Source: Bacteroidales bacterium (GTDB lineage: Bacteria; Bacteroidota; Bacteroidia; Bacteroidales; Bacteroidaceae). From it: a stretch of 64,000 nt of DNA. The translations under genes and the position numbers were made by a program. Below the pieces are notes generated by a model, which searched no databases, was not told the origin of the DNA, and worked only from the letters and a program-made list of their open reading frames with translations. Shown piece after piece: positions 33,601 to 42,259 of this stretch. Numbering within the stretch: the stretch's first letter is position 1; each line of letters begins with the position of its first letter. The stretch spans positions 1 to 64,000 of the forward strand of contig SFFY01000002.1 in the NCBI GenBank assembly GCA_004556745.1, given 5' to 3'.

Positions 33601-35106
33601 TGTATAGGCATCGAAGGCGTGCTGCGTGTCGAAAGTTTCAATATAAGGGATATGGCAGGGCGTGCCCACGGTGGCGTAGTTGGAATAAGCCGCCTTGCTC
33701 TTCTGCCCGCCGCAATTGACGGTGACGGAGTAGCGGATATTTTCCATTTCGGCGGGCACCGTTTCCACGAACGTGGCACGCGGGCTAAGCCCCGAGGCAG
33801 CCACCGCGCCCGAAGGCAGGCGCACGATGTCGTAGGTGATGTTTTCCGTATCGATGAAACCGCCGTTTTCGCCCTTCGTAGGCGGTGTCCACGTCAGCGT
33901 TGCCGTGGCGCGGCTTTCGTCGACCGACAGCGTGAGCCCTGTAACGGGGGCGGGAGCGTCGTAACCGAAGTAGGCCGTCGCCTTGTTCTTCACGCTTTCG
34001 TATCCGCCCTGCGAGAGGATAACAGCTACGGTGTGGTTGCCTGCGTCGGCATTGACTTCCGTCTCAAACTGCGAGCCAGCCTGCGCGGCGGCGGCAATGG
34101 GTTCCTTGCCGTCCACGCTGATGCTGATTTGCACCGTACCCGTGAGCGGCGTGCCGCCATAGGTGCGCGAGGGAACGGTGAAAGCCACGCGGCCTTTCAT
34201 AGAACCGGGGGCGGAGGGGGCAAACGTGAGGTCGGACAATTGGTCGGGAGCGGAGGGATGCGCATTGATGATTGCCAGGGCAGTAAGTTGCTCCTGACGG
34301 GTAAAGGCAACGACGGGCGTGGCCTTGCCGGTGGCGAGGTCTACCTCAAAGATGTAGCTGTAACTGTCCTCTTTCCATGTGTCGTCTGCGGTGAAACCTT
34401 TGAAAGCCCAGTAGAACTTGCCCGTGCGGAAGTCGATCGTGCCCGATTGCGGCAGGTCGTTGGGCACAAAGCCTGTTGCACCGATCACTTGATAAGAGCC
34501 GTCCTTCTGCGTCTTGCACAGATTTCCTTTGGCGTCAATACCCCAAAGTTGTCCGGTGGCATCGGCTGCCACGGCGCAGAGATAATGCGTTTCGCAAAGG
34601 CGGGTGAATTGTCCCGTCTCGGGGTCTACCGTCGCCAGCCAACCTTTCTCAGTGTTGCCGAAGGGGCGCGTAACGGCGTAGATTTTATCCTCTATCGGGT
34701 CGTAAGTAAGGTCGGCCGACACGGTTTCTTCCAATTTCGTGCCTACGGCAACGCTGCGCTCGAGGGTCCAAGTTTCGGGGTTGTAGACACGCCAAGTCGT
34801 GGTGTAGCTAAGATAACCGCCCACGATATCAACGCCGTAATATTTGCCTTTAGCATAAACGCCGCTGTTGGAAAGTTCCTGAAACGTGCCGCTCGCCGTG
34901 CCCTGGCGCGTGAGTGCAGAGGTGCTGCCGTCGGCAGGGATGGAATAGAAAGCGTAGTCGGGCACGGGTGCACCAGTATCGGTCCACGCATCAGAATAAT
35001 ACAGGTAGCCGTAAAGCGTGGGGGCTTCGTTCTGCGCAGCAGCGGTGAGACCGCCAGCCATCAGAAACAGCACAGCCAGCATTACGGAGGAGAAAAAGTT
35101 TTTCAT
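30697..35106 (-). CDS. Large secreted adhesin-like protein (choice-of-anchor J and Fn3-like domains)
   Basis: A 1469-residue surface or secreted protein with signal peptide (MKNFFSSVMLAVLFLMAGGLTAAAQ). The N-terminal 300 residues look like a propeller (DLTYDPIEDKIYAVT, ATVDPETGQFTRL, GTIDFRTGKFYWAF). There follow Fn3-like modules (APVTGLTLSVDESRATATLTW, PASDLQAVRNANGGVQLTW) and at least three cleaved-adhesin/choice-of-anchor J domains recognised by ADDWLITPALAF, VFISPRIDFSE and NDDWLISPCLS. The tail VTVYAADGRAIATAITDG...PAGIYVVRAG resembles a type A sorting domain. Similar modules occur in gingipain adhesins. A role in adhesion or peptide/heme capture is inference. It is last in a minus-strand run from topA, with a 60-base gap to the upstream thioredoxin gene. 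Confidence 0.8.
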   Translation of the reverse strand: MKNFFSSVMLAVLFLMAGGLTAAAQNEAPTLYGYLYYSDAWTDTGAPVPDYAFYSIPADGSTSALTRQGTASGTFQELSNSGVYAKGKYYGVDIVGGYLSYTTTWRVYNPETWTLERSVAVGTKLEETVSADLTYDPIEDKIYAVTRPFGNTEKGWLATVDPETGQFTRLCETHYLCAVAADATGQLWGIDAKGNLCKTQKDGSYQVIGATGFVPNDLPQSGTIDFRTGKFYWAFKGFTADDTWKEDSYSYIFEVDLATGKATPVVAFTRQEQLTALAIINAHPSAPDQLSDLTFAPSAPGSMKGRVAFTVPSRTYGGTPLTGTVQISISVDGKEPIAAAAQAGSQFETEVNADAGNHTVAVILSQGGYESVKNKATAYFGYDAPAPVTGLTLSVDESRATATLTWTPPTKGENGGFIDTENITYDIVRLPSGAVAASGLSPRATFVETVPAEMENIRYSVTVNCGGQKSKAAYSNYATVGTPCHIPYIETFDTQHAFDAYTVIDANADCTGDDFYQPRWKFDTQYYCAFYYTNIYGAADDWLITPALAFDANKVYRLTFQAYGYYGYDNNLAVTIGPGYTVAGQNRVIKQTTFQAPQLEPVEINVDFVPAPGDAYIGFHVTTAAGEHTSIDNLYLRELSSASVPATVENLTAEKVTDSSVRLSFTTPSLTAMGSPLAAPLEARIYKSGSAEPAGVVRNLGTAAQVEWTDTQAAMAVNTYEVAVANADGESIRAIVACDLSIGVPQPASDLQAVRNANGGVQLTWQASPSGTDSEGRYVSSDDVRYRVTRITDDAFTVIAPGIKGTAYTDGTPEAELNGTQGIVRYMITPFTQTGEAASAYSGTVIVGADYTLPFAETWLNQQTATNPWRNDCTYSTWTVVGTGYDPFTIGQDGPGLITFSGDEVYNREGEGVFISPRIDFSETVAPQLSFYLFHANTYADDTYMRIGYETSEGQRTFIPTTFTPKGAGGWTKHTVDLSALQGMRGISILIYGHIRQVANNNIHVDNLTISGTTATREVVMESLEGLTVAEAGFGYTYTARVKNAGTADFDQATVELYEGEKLIDSSVIKPFAAGETKLVKFVFTPTDDMAGQSVTLTARVFANGDQMSSNNAASRLVSIEAPNLPRPSSLTGISTSEKVELSWTKADASDVAAYVVDGAEDYPDFSISDFGLWTLFDGDEVEPFKFGNATDGTFEWPNNDVPQAFMAFNPSKVSATVPLTTYEGDRCFISWAAYNAPNDDWLISPCLSGNRQTVSFFAQSVTSEAEPYQFLYSTTGNAPEDFRLVAALEAADTWTEQRFALPEDARYFALHYVGLNKTGLMLDNISYEGCLVKRTPDGFNVYRDGVRLNDAPVEGYAYTDTAEEGTSHIYTVTAVYGDRESQPSPSFSIVVNGISNLDAAPAALAIRSARGGIVIADAPAGVPVTVYAADGRAIATAITDGRAAQFLPLPAGIYVVRAGSQTAKALVR

Positions 35107-35166
35107 AAAAGGGTTGGGAAAAAGTGTATATATAATACATAATGTGACAACGCTTTTGGAAGCGCA

Positions 35167-37173
35167 TTATTCTTCCAGCAGTTTGCCAATCAGTTCGCGC
35201 AGCTTGTCAATCAGTTCGGGCGTGAAGCCGGTCTCGTCGAGTTGCATTGCGCCGTTTTTGTCAAATACGAAGTAGCGGGGAATGCTTTGCACCTCCGGTG
35301 TTTCCCATAGTTCGGCATCGAAGCGGTAATGGTCGCCGCGAATCTCGGGTACGGATTCGCTCCAAGCATCGGCGGGACTGCTGAAATCGGTGACATATAC
35401 AAAAACGACGTCCTTTCCTTCAAATTCCGCCTTCAGAGGTTTCATGGCTTTAATGCCTTGGCGGCAAGGGCCGCACCACGTGGCCCAATAGTCCACAACC
35501 GCAACCTTGCCTTTGTAGTTCGCCGCAATGGCATCGAGCATGCGTCCGTCAGTAACCTCTGGCGTGGGCTTGATGCGGTCGGCGGCTTCTTCGGCCAAAC
35601 GCTTCAGCGTGGCTTTCAATTTCTCGTTGTCGGCACGCGCAAAGGTTTGCATGGCCTCGGGCAGGGCGGCAATCTCTGCGTCCGAAACGGCCTGCATCTT
35701 GCCAATCCGCTCTTTCACGTCGATTACCCGTTTGATTTCAGTGCACCACTTGCCGAGCGGTGACTGCTCCAATCCGTTGGCGCGGGCGTAGGCATCCGTC
35801 GATCGGGCATCGTTTAGGACGGCTACGGCTTCGGGGCTGCGGAACAGGTTGAGCGTGGTAGCCACGTCCTCCTCTTTCAGCGTGAAGTCTTTTCCATAAT
35901 GTGCCTTAAAGAGCGAGTCGCGCTTCTCGCCCGATATCTCGCCCTGAGCATATAGAAATTGATGCAGCCAACGGCGGTAGCCCGTCAATTTGGCAACATA
36001 GCACCCTTCGGCATAAAGCATGAGGTAGCGGCGCGTGCCAGCGTCCACGTCGGTGAGGGCTTTTGCGTAAGCAAGGTCGCGCGAGAGGGCGGCGCGGCAA
36101 CTGTCCCTGTAAACCGGGAACGTCATCGGTGCTGCGGTCTTCGCATTGCGCGGCACGGGCATCTGTCTCGTCATTTTCCCGAAATATTTTCCGCTGAAAT
36201 AATCCTCGCAGAGTGCGGCGTAAGGGCTGCAGAAACGAATGAAATCTGCGGAGGCATCGCCGTTGAGGCTGCGTGTCAGTGCCGGCACGTCGATGACAAT
36301 GGTGAGGTCCTTTCCCGGTTCTACGAATATATCGAAGTTCGTAAGTCCCGACCTGATGTTGGCATTGAACGGATAGCAGGCATCGAGGGTAATGACCTTT
36401 GTGCGGCTGTCGGGCGTGGCGGTACTGTCGGCTATGATTCTATAAAACGGGTAGCACTGCGTGTAAGAACCAAAGGTGTGGAGGGAGAATTCGATGCTGT
36501 TCAAGGCCTCTTCCGACACGTCACCCAAAAGTTTGATGAAGATGCGGCTGCGCTGCATCTTGCCGTCGTAAGGGCCGAACGTGGCGGGCGCGGCAGGTTT
36601 GGGCGTAAAGGCGGCGGGGGCGTACTGCTTGCCGTCGAGGCGGATACCATAGACCAGCCAGCAGTCATTGGCTTTTCCCTCAATAAAGTCAAATGTTTTT
36701 GCGTTCTTGGGCAGCGGTTCGAACACAAGCACCATAGAGTCCTGCACCGCGCTGCGGTCTTTCAGGTCAACGGTGGGCATCAGTTGGTTAAAGACAATGG
36801 GCATGGCTGAAACCACCTCGTTGCTCACCGCCTTCGGGTCGATGGAGATGCGGTCGCTCTTTTCGTCCTTTATTATATATTGTGTCCAGTCGGGCACAAC
36901 GGTTTTGCGCTTAAAGCATTTGCCGCTGCGGACTTTGTATTCCTTGCCGTCGCATACGAGCGCGGCCTCTCCCATAATGCCCCACGACCAGAAAAAAGGT
37001 TTTACGAAATGCAACACGGTGGCGGTATCGGTCAGCGTCACAGCCACGGGGGCGGTGCTGCCGTTGATCAGCGCGGCAACCGCCGGTTGCTTAACGACCT
37101 TTGCCTTCTTGCCTTTCGCGGAAACGGCAAGGGTGCAAAGGGCGCAAATGAGCAGCAATGAGATTTTTTTCAT
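35167..37173 (-). CDS. Secreted TlpA-like thioredoxin-fold protein
   Basis: A 668-residue protein with signal peptide (MKKISLLLICALCTLAVSA). The N-terminal about 500 residues have no motif I recognise; mixed alpha/beta, with a DUF4369-like feel. The C-terminal about 140 residues are a TlpA/AhpC-type thioredoxin domain with the redox site ATWCGPCRQGIKAMKPLKAEFEGKDVVFVYV and the cis-Pro region VQSIPRYFVFDKNG. It probably reduces or rearranges disulfides in the periplasm. It starts 15 bases after the speA stop and is likely co-transcribed with speA, although the functions seem unrelated. Confidence 0.82.
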   Translation of the reverse strand: MKKISLLLICALCTLAVSAKGKKAKVVKQPAVAALINGSTAPVAVTLTDTATVLHFVKPFFWSWGIMGEAALVCDGKEYKVRSGKCFKRKTVVPDWTQYIIKDEKSDRISIDPKAVSNEVVSAMPIVFNQLMPTVDLKDRSAVQDSMVLVFEPLPKNAKTFDFIEGKANDCWLVYGIRLDGKQYAPAAFTPKPAAPATFGPYDGKMQRSRIFIKLLGDVSEEALNSIEFSLHTFGSYTQCYPFYRIIADSTATPDSRTKVITLDACYPFNANIRSGLTNFDIFVEPGKDLTIVIDVPALTRSLNGDASADFIRFCSPYAALCEDYFSGKYFGKMTRQMPVPRNAKTAAPMTFPVYRDSCRAALSRDLAYAKALTDVDAGTRRYLMLYAEGCYVAKLTGYRRWLHQFLYAQGEISGEKRDSLFKAHYGKDFTLKEEDVATTLNLFRSPEAVAVLNDARSTDAYARANGLEQSPLGKWCTEIKRVIDVKERIGKMQAVSDAEIAALPEAMQTFARADNEKLKATLKRLAEEAADRIKPTPEVTDGRMLDAIAANYKGKVAVVDYWATWCGPCRQGIKAMKPLKAEFEGKDVVFVYVTDFSSPADAWSESVPEIRGDHYRFDAELWETPEVQSIPRYFVFDKNGAMQLDETGFTPELIDKLRELIGKLLEE

Positions 37174-37188
37174 GAAAAGGGGATGACT

Positions 37189-39081
37189 TTATTCCAAATA
37201 AGTATATCCGTAAAGGCCGGAGCGGTAATTGTAGATAAACTCCTTGCCTTCCTCAATCGTGATTTTGCCTTCCTTCACGGCCTTGCTCACCCACGTTTCG
37301 AGGCGGCGCACCAGCCGCTTGGGGTCGTACTGCACGTATTCGAGCACGTCGGCAACGGTTTCGCCGTCGATGGTCTTCTCGATGTTGTAGTCGTCGCCGT
37401 CGATGGTGATATGCACGGCGTTCGTGTCGCCGAAGAGGTTGTGCATGTTGCCGAGGATTTCCTGATAGGCACCCACGAGGAACACGCCGATATAATAATG
37501 CTCGCCCTCTCGTATGGTGTGCAGCGGGAGGTACGATGTCTGCTGGTTGTAATTGACGTACGTGCTGATTTTGCCGTCCGAGTCGCAGGTGATGTCCTGC
37601 AAGGTTGCCGAGCGCGTGGGCTTCTCGTCGAGCCGCGCGATGGGCATGATGGGGAAGAGCTGGTCAATGCCCCAAGAGTCGGGCATGGACTGGAAGAGCG
37701 AGAAGTTGCAGAAATATTTATCCGCCATCGTCTTGTCGAGGTTGCGCAGTTCGTCGGGCACGTGCTTCTGGTGGTGCACGAGGTCGGAGATTTCGTGCGT
37801 GATGCTCCAATAGAGGCTTTCGATGTGCGCACGGGTTTTAAGGTCGATGATGCCGTGGCGGAAGAGATCAAGCGCTTCGTCGCGGATATCCTGCGCATCG
37901 TGCCAGTCTTCGAGCATGGAGCGTGAGGAAAGTTTGTCCCAGATCTCCGTGAGATCGCGCACGAGTTGGTGGTCGCCCTCGGCAGGCTGGAAGTCCTCGG
38001 GCATGTAAGGCATCGAGGCGCATTCGAGCACGTCGAGGATAAGCACGGAGTGGTGCGCCGTCAGTGAGCGGCCGCCCTCGGTGATGAGGTTGGGGTGGGG
38101 AATGTTGTTTTTGTTGGCTGCGTCGGCAAAGGTATAGACGCAGTCGTTCACGTATTCCTGGATAGAATAGTTCACCGAACTTTCGGAGTTGCTCGAGCGC
38201 GTACCGTCGTAGTCCACGCCGAGGCCGCCGCCGCAGTCCACAAACTCTACGTTGAAGCCCATGGCGTGGAGCTGTACGTAGAACTGCGCAGCCTCGCGCA
38301 GGGCGGTGGAGATGCGGCGGATTTTCGTGATTTGCGAGCCGATGTGGAAATGAATGAGTTTCAGGCAGTCGTGCATGCCCATTTCGTCGAGCATCTGCAA
38401 GGCTTGCAGCAGTTCGGCGGAGTTGAGGCCGAACTTAGAGGCATCGCCGCCGCTCTCCTGCCACTTGCCCGTGCCCGACGAGGCGAGCTTGATGCGTATG
38501 CCGAGGTTGGGGCGCACGCCGAGTTTCTGCGCGGCGCGGGCAATGCTGACGAGTTCGGGCATCTTCTCGATGACGAGGAACACGCGCTTGCCCATTTTCT
38601 GTGCCAAGAGCGCAAGTTCTATAAAGTTCTGGTCTTTGTGGCCGTTGCAGATAATCAGGCTGTCGCTGTCCATGTTCGTGGCCAGCACGGCGTGCAGCTC
38701 GGGTTTGCTGCCGGCTTCGAGGCCGAGGTTGTACTTCTTGCCGTGGCTGATAATCTCTTCCACCACGGGGCGCATCTGGTTTACCTTAATGGGGTAGATG
38801 ATAAAGTGGTCGGCCTTGTAGTTGTACTCCTTTTCGGCGCGGTCGAAGCATTCTGCGGTCTTCTCGATGCGGTTGTCGAGGATATCGGGGAAGCGCAGCA
38901 GGACGGGCGCGGTGATGTCGCGCGAGTTGAGTTCGTCCACTACTTCTTTGAGGTCTACTTTCACGCCGTCTTTGCGCGGTGACACGTAGGCGTGCCCTTT
39001 TTCATTGATGCCGAAATAGTTTACGCCCCAGCCCTTTACGTTGTAAAGTTCCTCGGAATCTTCAATTCTCCATTTTCTCAT
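37189..39081 (-). CDS. speA: Biosynthetic arginine decarboxylase
   Basis: PLP enzyme of 630 residues converting arginine to agmatine, the first step of putrescine/spermidine synthesis. It belongs to the alanine-racemase fold type. The PLP lysine lies in FIIYPIKVNQMRPVVEEI (about residue 98). Further signature segments are GLEAGSKPEL, ICNGHKDQNFIELAL, IRIKLASSGTGKWQESGGDASKFGL, FHIGSQITKI and DCGGGLGVDYDGTRS. Length is normal for SpeA. It is in a topA-aroK-speA run, common in Bacteroidales. The downstream agmatine-processing genes are not in the window. Confidence 0.96.
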   Translation of the reverse strand: MRKWRIEDSEELYNVKGWGVNYFGINEKGHAYVSPRKDGVKVDLKEVVDELNSRDITAPVLLRFPDILDNRIEKTAECFDRAEKEYNYKADHFIIYPIKVNQMRPVVEEIISHGKKYNLGLEAGSKPELHAVLATNMDSDSLIICNGHKDQNFIELALLAQKMGKRVFLVIEKMPELVSIARAAQKLGVRPNLGIRIKLASSGTGKWQESGGDASKFGLNSAELLQALQMLDEMGMHDCLKLIHFHIGSQITKIRRISTALREAAQFYVQLHAMGFNVEFVDCGGGLGVDYDGTRSSNSESSVNYSIQEYVNDCVYTFADAANKNNIPHPNLITEGGRSLTAHHSVLILDVLECASMPYMPEDFQPAEGDHQLVRDLTEIWDKLSSRSMLEDWHDAQDIRDEALDLFRHGIIDLKTRAHIESLYWSITHEISDLVHHQKHVPDELRNLDKTMADKYFCNFSLFQSMPDSWGIDQLFPIMPIARLDEKPTRSATLQDITCDSDGKISTYVNYNQQTSYLPLHTIREGEHYYIGVFLVGAYQEILGNMHNLFGDTNAVHITIDGDDYNIEKTIDGETVADVLEYVQYDPKRLVRRLETWVSKAVKEGKITIEEGKEFIYNYRSGLYGYTYLE

Positions 39082-39118
39082 TGGCAGTAAGGTTGTGTGG
39101 GATAGATGGATGATGATA

Positions 39119-39640
39119 TTAGAGCCGCTCGCAAATAAGGTCGGCTACGTGGTCGATTTTGTCGAAAGAGTCAAGCACGTTCACGTCTATGATTTCTTGT
39201 GCTTGGCTATAAAAAGGCTCGCGCTCGGCGAGCTGGGCGTCAACGAACTCTTTAAGTTCCTCGCTGCTTTTGCCTTTCAGCAGCGGGCGCTCTCCCCGGC
39301 TCATGCCGATGTGGTCGCAGAGCGTTTGGACAGAGGCCTTCATATAGAAGGTGTGCCCCACGGAGTTCATATAGTCCATATTGTCGAAAAAGCACGGCGT
39401 GCCGCCGCCGCAGGCCAGCACCACGTTCTCAAACTCTGCCGCCTCGTGGAGCATGCGGCGCTCGAGGTCGCGGAACCGCGCCTCGCCTTCCTCGGCGAAG
39501 ATACGCGCCACCTTCGTGTGGAAACGCTCCTCGATGTACCAGTCCAAGTCGTAGAACGTGCAGCCCAGTTTCTTGGCCACGGCACGCCCCACGGTGGTCT
39601 TGCCGGCGCACATGTAGCCTATGAGGATAATGCTTTTCAT
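39119..39640 (-). CDS. aroK: Shikimate kinase
   Basis: A 173-residue P-loop kinase phosphorylating shikimate. I start at the ATG at 39640 (MKSIILIGYMCAGKTTVGRAVA), since the 20 codons upstream overlap topA. It shows Walker A GYMCAGKTT, substrate-binding DLDWYIEERF and CGGGTPCFF, and the lid arginine region RGERPLLKGK. It begins 11 bases after topA stops, so the two are coupled. The pathway needs AroQ upstream of it, and the aroQ gene at the left edge of this window is broken. Confidence 0.95.
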   Translation of the reverse strand: MKSIILIGYMCAGKTTVGRAVAKKLGCTFYDLDWYIEERFHTKVARIFAEEGEARFRDLERRMLHEAAEFENVVLACGGGTPCFFDNMDYMNSVGHTFYMKASVQTLCDHIGMSRGERPLLKGKSSEELKEFVDAQLAEREPFYSQAQEIIDVNVLDSFDKIDHVADLICERL

Positions 39641-39651
39641 CGGCGGACGAT

Positions 39652-41964
39652 TTATTTCTTCGCTTTCTTCTTGGGCGGCTCGCTCATTATTTTGCGGCAC
39701 TCCTCGATGGTCAGTTCTGCGGCACGCTCCGCCATAGAGCGTGGTATCTTGAAGTTCTTGCCGTTGCAGGCGATGTAGGGGCCGAAGCGGCCCGTGCGGA
39801 TTTGCAGCCCCTCTTGTTCCTCGAAGGTTTTGAGGATAGACTGCTCCTCGGCGTTGCGCTTCGTCACAATCAGGTTGATGGCCTGCTCCTGCGTGATTTC
39901 GAGCGGGTCGATGTTTTTCGGGATCGACACGAACTTCTTGTCGTGCATCACGTAAGGGCCGAAGCGTCCCGTCGACACCACGATGTCTTTGCCCTCAAAC
40001 GCGCCGCACACGCGCGGCAGTTTGAAGAGGTCGAGGGCTTCTTCGAGCGTGATGGTCTCGATGCTCTGCCCTGCGGCGAGGCGTGCGAAGCGCGGTTTTT
40101 CCTCCTCGCCCGTTTCGCCGATTTGCGCCATTGGTCCGAAGCGGCCTATCTTCACCACCACGGGTTTGCCGCTGGCGGGGTCGGTGCCGAGGCTGCGCTC
40201 GCCCACCTTGTGGGAAGACTGCTGCTCGAGCGAGCGTTCCACGTCCGGCTCGAAATCTTTATAAAATGATTGAATGAGTTTCTTCCAGTCCTTCTTGCCT
40301 TCTGCCACCTCGTCGAACTCTTTCTCAACGTTGGCGGTGAAGTTGTAGTCCATAATGCCCGGGAAAGCCTCCATGAGGAAGTCGTTGACCACGAGGCCCA
40401 CGTCGGTCGGCATCAGTTTGCCTTTCTCGCTGCCCACCGTCTCAGTGCGCGTGGCCTCCTGCACCTTGCCGTCGGCGAGGACGAGCACCGTGAAGGGGCG
40501 CTCCGTGCCTTCCTTGTCGCCCTTTGCCACATAGCCGCGCTGCTGGATGGTAGAAATCGTGGGCGCGTAGGTCGACGGGCGGCCGATGCCCAGTTCTTCG
40601 AGTTTATGCACGAGCGAGGCTTCGTTGTAGCGTGCCGGCGCGGCGGAGAAACGCTCGCGGGCCGAAATCTCCGTGGCGAGGGCGGCTTCACCCTCCGACA
40701 TCTGCGGCAGCATGCCGGGAGCGGCCTCTGCCTCGCCTTCGCCGGCATTGCGGCTGTCGGCATAGACGCGCAGGAAACCGTCGAACTTCACTACTTCGCC
40801 ATTGGCCACGAACGTTTCGGGCTTGCCGTCGATGGCAATCACCGCCGTGGTCTTCTCAATCAGCGCGTCTGCCATCTGGCACGCCAGTGTGCGCTTGCGG
40901 ATAAGGCCATAGAGGCGGCGTTCCTGCGCAGTGCCTTCAATTTCGGCGCGGCGCATGTCGGTGGGGCGAATGGCCTCGTGCGCCTCTTGCGCTCCCTTGG
41001 TGTGCGTATGGTAGGTGCGGCGCTTGTGGTATGCCTTGCCCATGCTCTCTTCGATGACTGGGCCGCAGGCGTTGAGGCACAGCGCGGAGAGGTTGGTAGA
41101 GTCGGTACGCATGTAGGTGATAAGACCCGCCTCGTAGAGCGTCTGCGCCACGCGCATCGTGGCCGAAACGCTGAAGCCCAACTTGCGCGCGGCTTCCTGC
41201 TGCAAGGTCGAGGTGGTAAACGGCGGCGCGGGCGAGCGGTGCGTGGGGTGCGTTTCCACTTCCGCCACTTTGAACGATGCGCCGCTGCAACTGAGCAGGA
41301 ATGCCTCCGCCTCAGCCTTTGTCTTAAAGCGGCGGTCGAGTTCGGCGCGTACCTCCTTGCCGCTGTTCCCGAGCGTGAACACGGCACTCACGCGATAGGC
41401 GGTCTGCTCCTTGAAGGCGGCGATTTCGCGCTCGCGCTCCACAATGAGGCGCACGGCCACGCTCTGCACGCGCCCTGCCGAAAGACTGGGGCGCACGCGC
41501 CGCCACAGCACGGGCGACACCTTGAAGCCCACGAGGCGGTCGAGCACGCGGCGGGCCTGCTGCGCGTCCACGAGGTTGAGGTCTATGGAGCGCGGGTGCT
41601 CTATGGCGGCGAGAATGGCGGGCTTCGTGATTTCGTGGAACACGATGCGCTGTGCCGTCTTGGGGTCAATGCCGAGCACCTCCGCCAAGTGCCAAGAGAT
41701 GGCCTCTCCCTCGCGGTCTTCATCGGACGCGAGCCACACGGCGGCGGCCTTCTTGGCGGCCGAGCGCAACTCGTTCACCACGTGCTGCTTGTCGGCTGGT
41801 ATTTCGTAGTCGGGCGCAAACGTGTCGAGGTCCACGCCGAAGTTCTTCTTTTTCAGGTCACGGATATGGCCGTAACTTGACATTACTTTGTAGTCGTCGC
41901 CAAGGAATTTCTCAATGGTTTTTGCCTTTGCGGGCGACTCCACAATGACTAAGTTTTTGGGCAT
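39652..41964 (-). CDS. topA: DNA topoisomerase I
   Basis: Type IA topoisomerase of 770 residues that relaxes negative supercoils. I start at the ATG at 41964 (MPKNLVIVESPAKAKTIEKFLG). TOPRIM contains LASDEDREGEAISWH; the catalytic Tyr is in AGLITYMRTDSTNLS; PSLSAGRVQSVAVRLI and GRPSTYAPTISTIQQRGYV are classical. The C-terminus has three TopoI repeat modules with GRFGP motifs (IGRFGPMAQIG, TGRFGPYVMHDKK, TGRFGPYIACNGK) instead of four-Cys zinc fingers, as is common in Bacteroidota. It is first in the topA-aroK-speA run. Confidence 0.97.
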   Translation of the reverse strand: MPKNLVIVESPAKAKTIEKFLGDDYKVMSSYGHIRDLKKKNFGVDLDTFAPDYEIPADKQHVVNELRSAAKKAAAVWLASDEDREGEAISWHLAEVLGIDPKTAQRIVFHEITKPAILAAIEHPRSIDLNLVDAQQARRVLDRLVGFKVSPVLWRRVRPSLSAGRVQSVAVRLIVEREREIAAFKEQTAYRVSAVFTLGNSGKEVRAELDRRFKTKAEAEAFLLSCSGASFKVAEVETHPTHRSPAPPFTTSTLQQEAARKLGFSVSATMRVAQTLYEAGLITYMRTDSTNLSALCLNACGPVIEESMGKAYHKRRTYHTHTKGAQEAHEAIRPTDMRRAEIEGTAQERRLYGLIRKRTLACQMADALIEKTTAVIAIDGKPETFVANGEVVKFDGFLRVYADSRNAGEGEAEAAPGMLPQMSEGEAALATEISARERFSAAPARYNEASLVHKLEELGIGRPSTYAPTISTIQQRGYVAKGDKEGTERPFTVLVLADGKVQEATRTETVGSEKGKLMPTDVGLVVNDFLMEAFPGIMDYNFTANVEKEFDEVAEGKKDWKKLIQSFYKDFEPDVERSLEQQSSHKVGERSLGTDPASGKPVVVKIGRFGPMAQIGETGEEEKPRFARLAAGQSIETITLEEALDLFKLPRVCGAFEGKDIVVSTGRFGPYVMHDKKFVSIPKNIDPLEITQEQAINLIVTKRNAEEQSILKTFEEQEGLQIRTGRFGPYIACNGKNFKIPRSMAERAAELTIEECRKIMSEPPKKKAKK

Positions 41965-41994
41965 TGTAATATATGATACTTTAATTTCTGCGTG

Positions 41995-42002
41995 CAAAAG
42001 TA
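41995..42002 (-). promoter_or_regulatory. topA -7 box TACTTTTG
   Basis: TAnnTTTG match on the minus strand followed by C, 31 bases upstream of the topA ATG at 41964. Confidence 0.55.
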
Positions 42003-42093
42003 GGGAAAAAAGACATTATATAATGTATCGTCTTATAAAAAAACGCATTCCGTCCCGTTTCGGGGTACACAATATTATATATATACGTTACTT

Positions 42094-42150
42094 GAGTAAA
42101 TAAGTAGACGAGTAAACAAGTGAACAAGTAGACGTGTAAACTCGTCTGCT
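42094..42150. repeat. 8-nt-unit repeat, partial third copy
   Basis: AGTAAATA, AGTAGACG, AGTAAACA, AGTGAACA, AGTAGACG units followed by a short inverted arm CTCGTCTGCT. It belongs to the family flanking murI but lacks most of the right arm. It lies in the divergent gap between topA and the RNA methyltransferase. Confidence 0.7.
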
Positions 42151-42208
42151 AAATATCCCCGCTTTCACTAAAAAACTAATTATCTGCGCATATAAGCGCA
42201 TATTTTCG

Positions 42209-42216
42209 TAAATTTG
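42209..42216 (+). promoter_or_regulatory. -7 box TAAATTTG for the THUMP methyltransferase
   Basis: TAnnTTTG followed by C, 43 bases upstream of the ATG at 42260. It overlaps the upstream ATG region, so the shorter start is preferred. Confidence 0.5.
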
Positions 42217-42259
42217 CGCGTTGTTTTCTCACACGGATTATAATCCTTACCTTTTTTCA

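Noticed and set aside
33223..35142. 639-residue plus-strand ORF
   Set aside because: Antisense shadow of the GC-rich adhesin gene, without protein-like motifs; the minus strand has signal peptide and domains.
40270..41880. 536-residue plus-strand ORF
   Set aside because: Antisense to topA, whose motifs are unmistakable.
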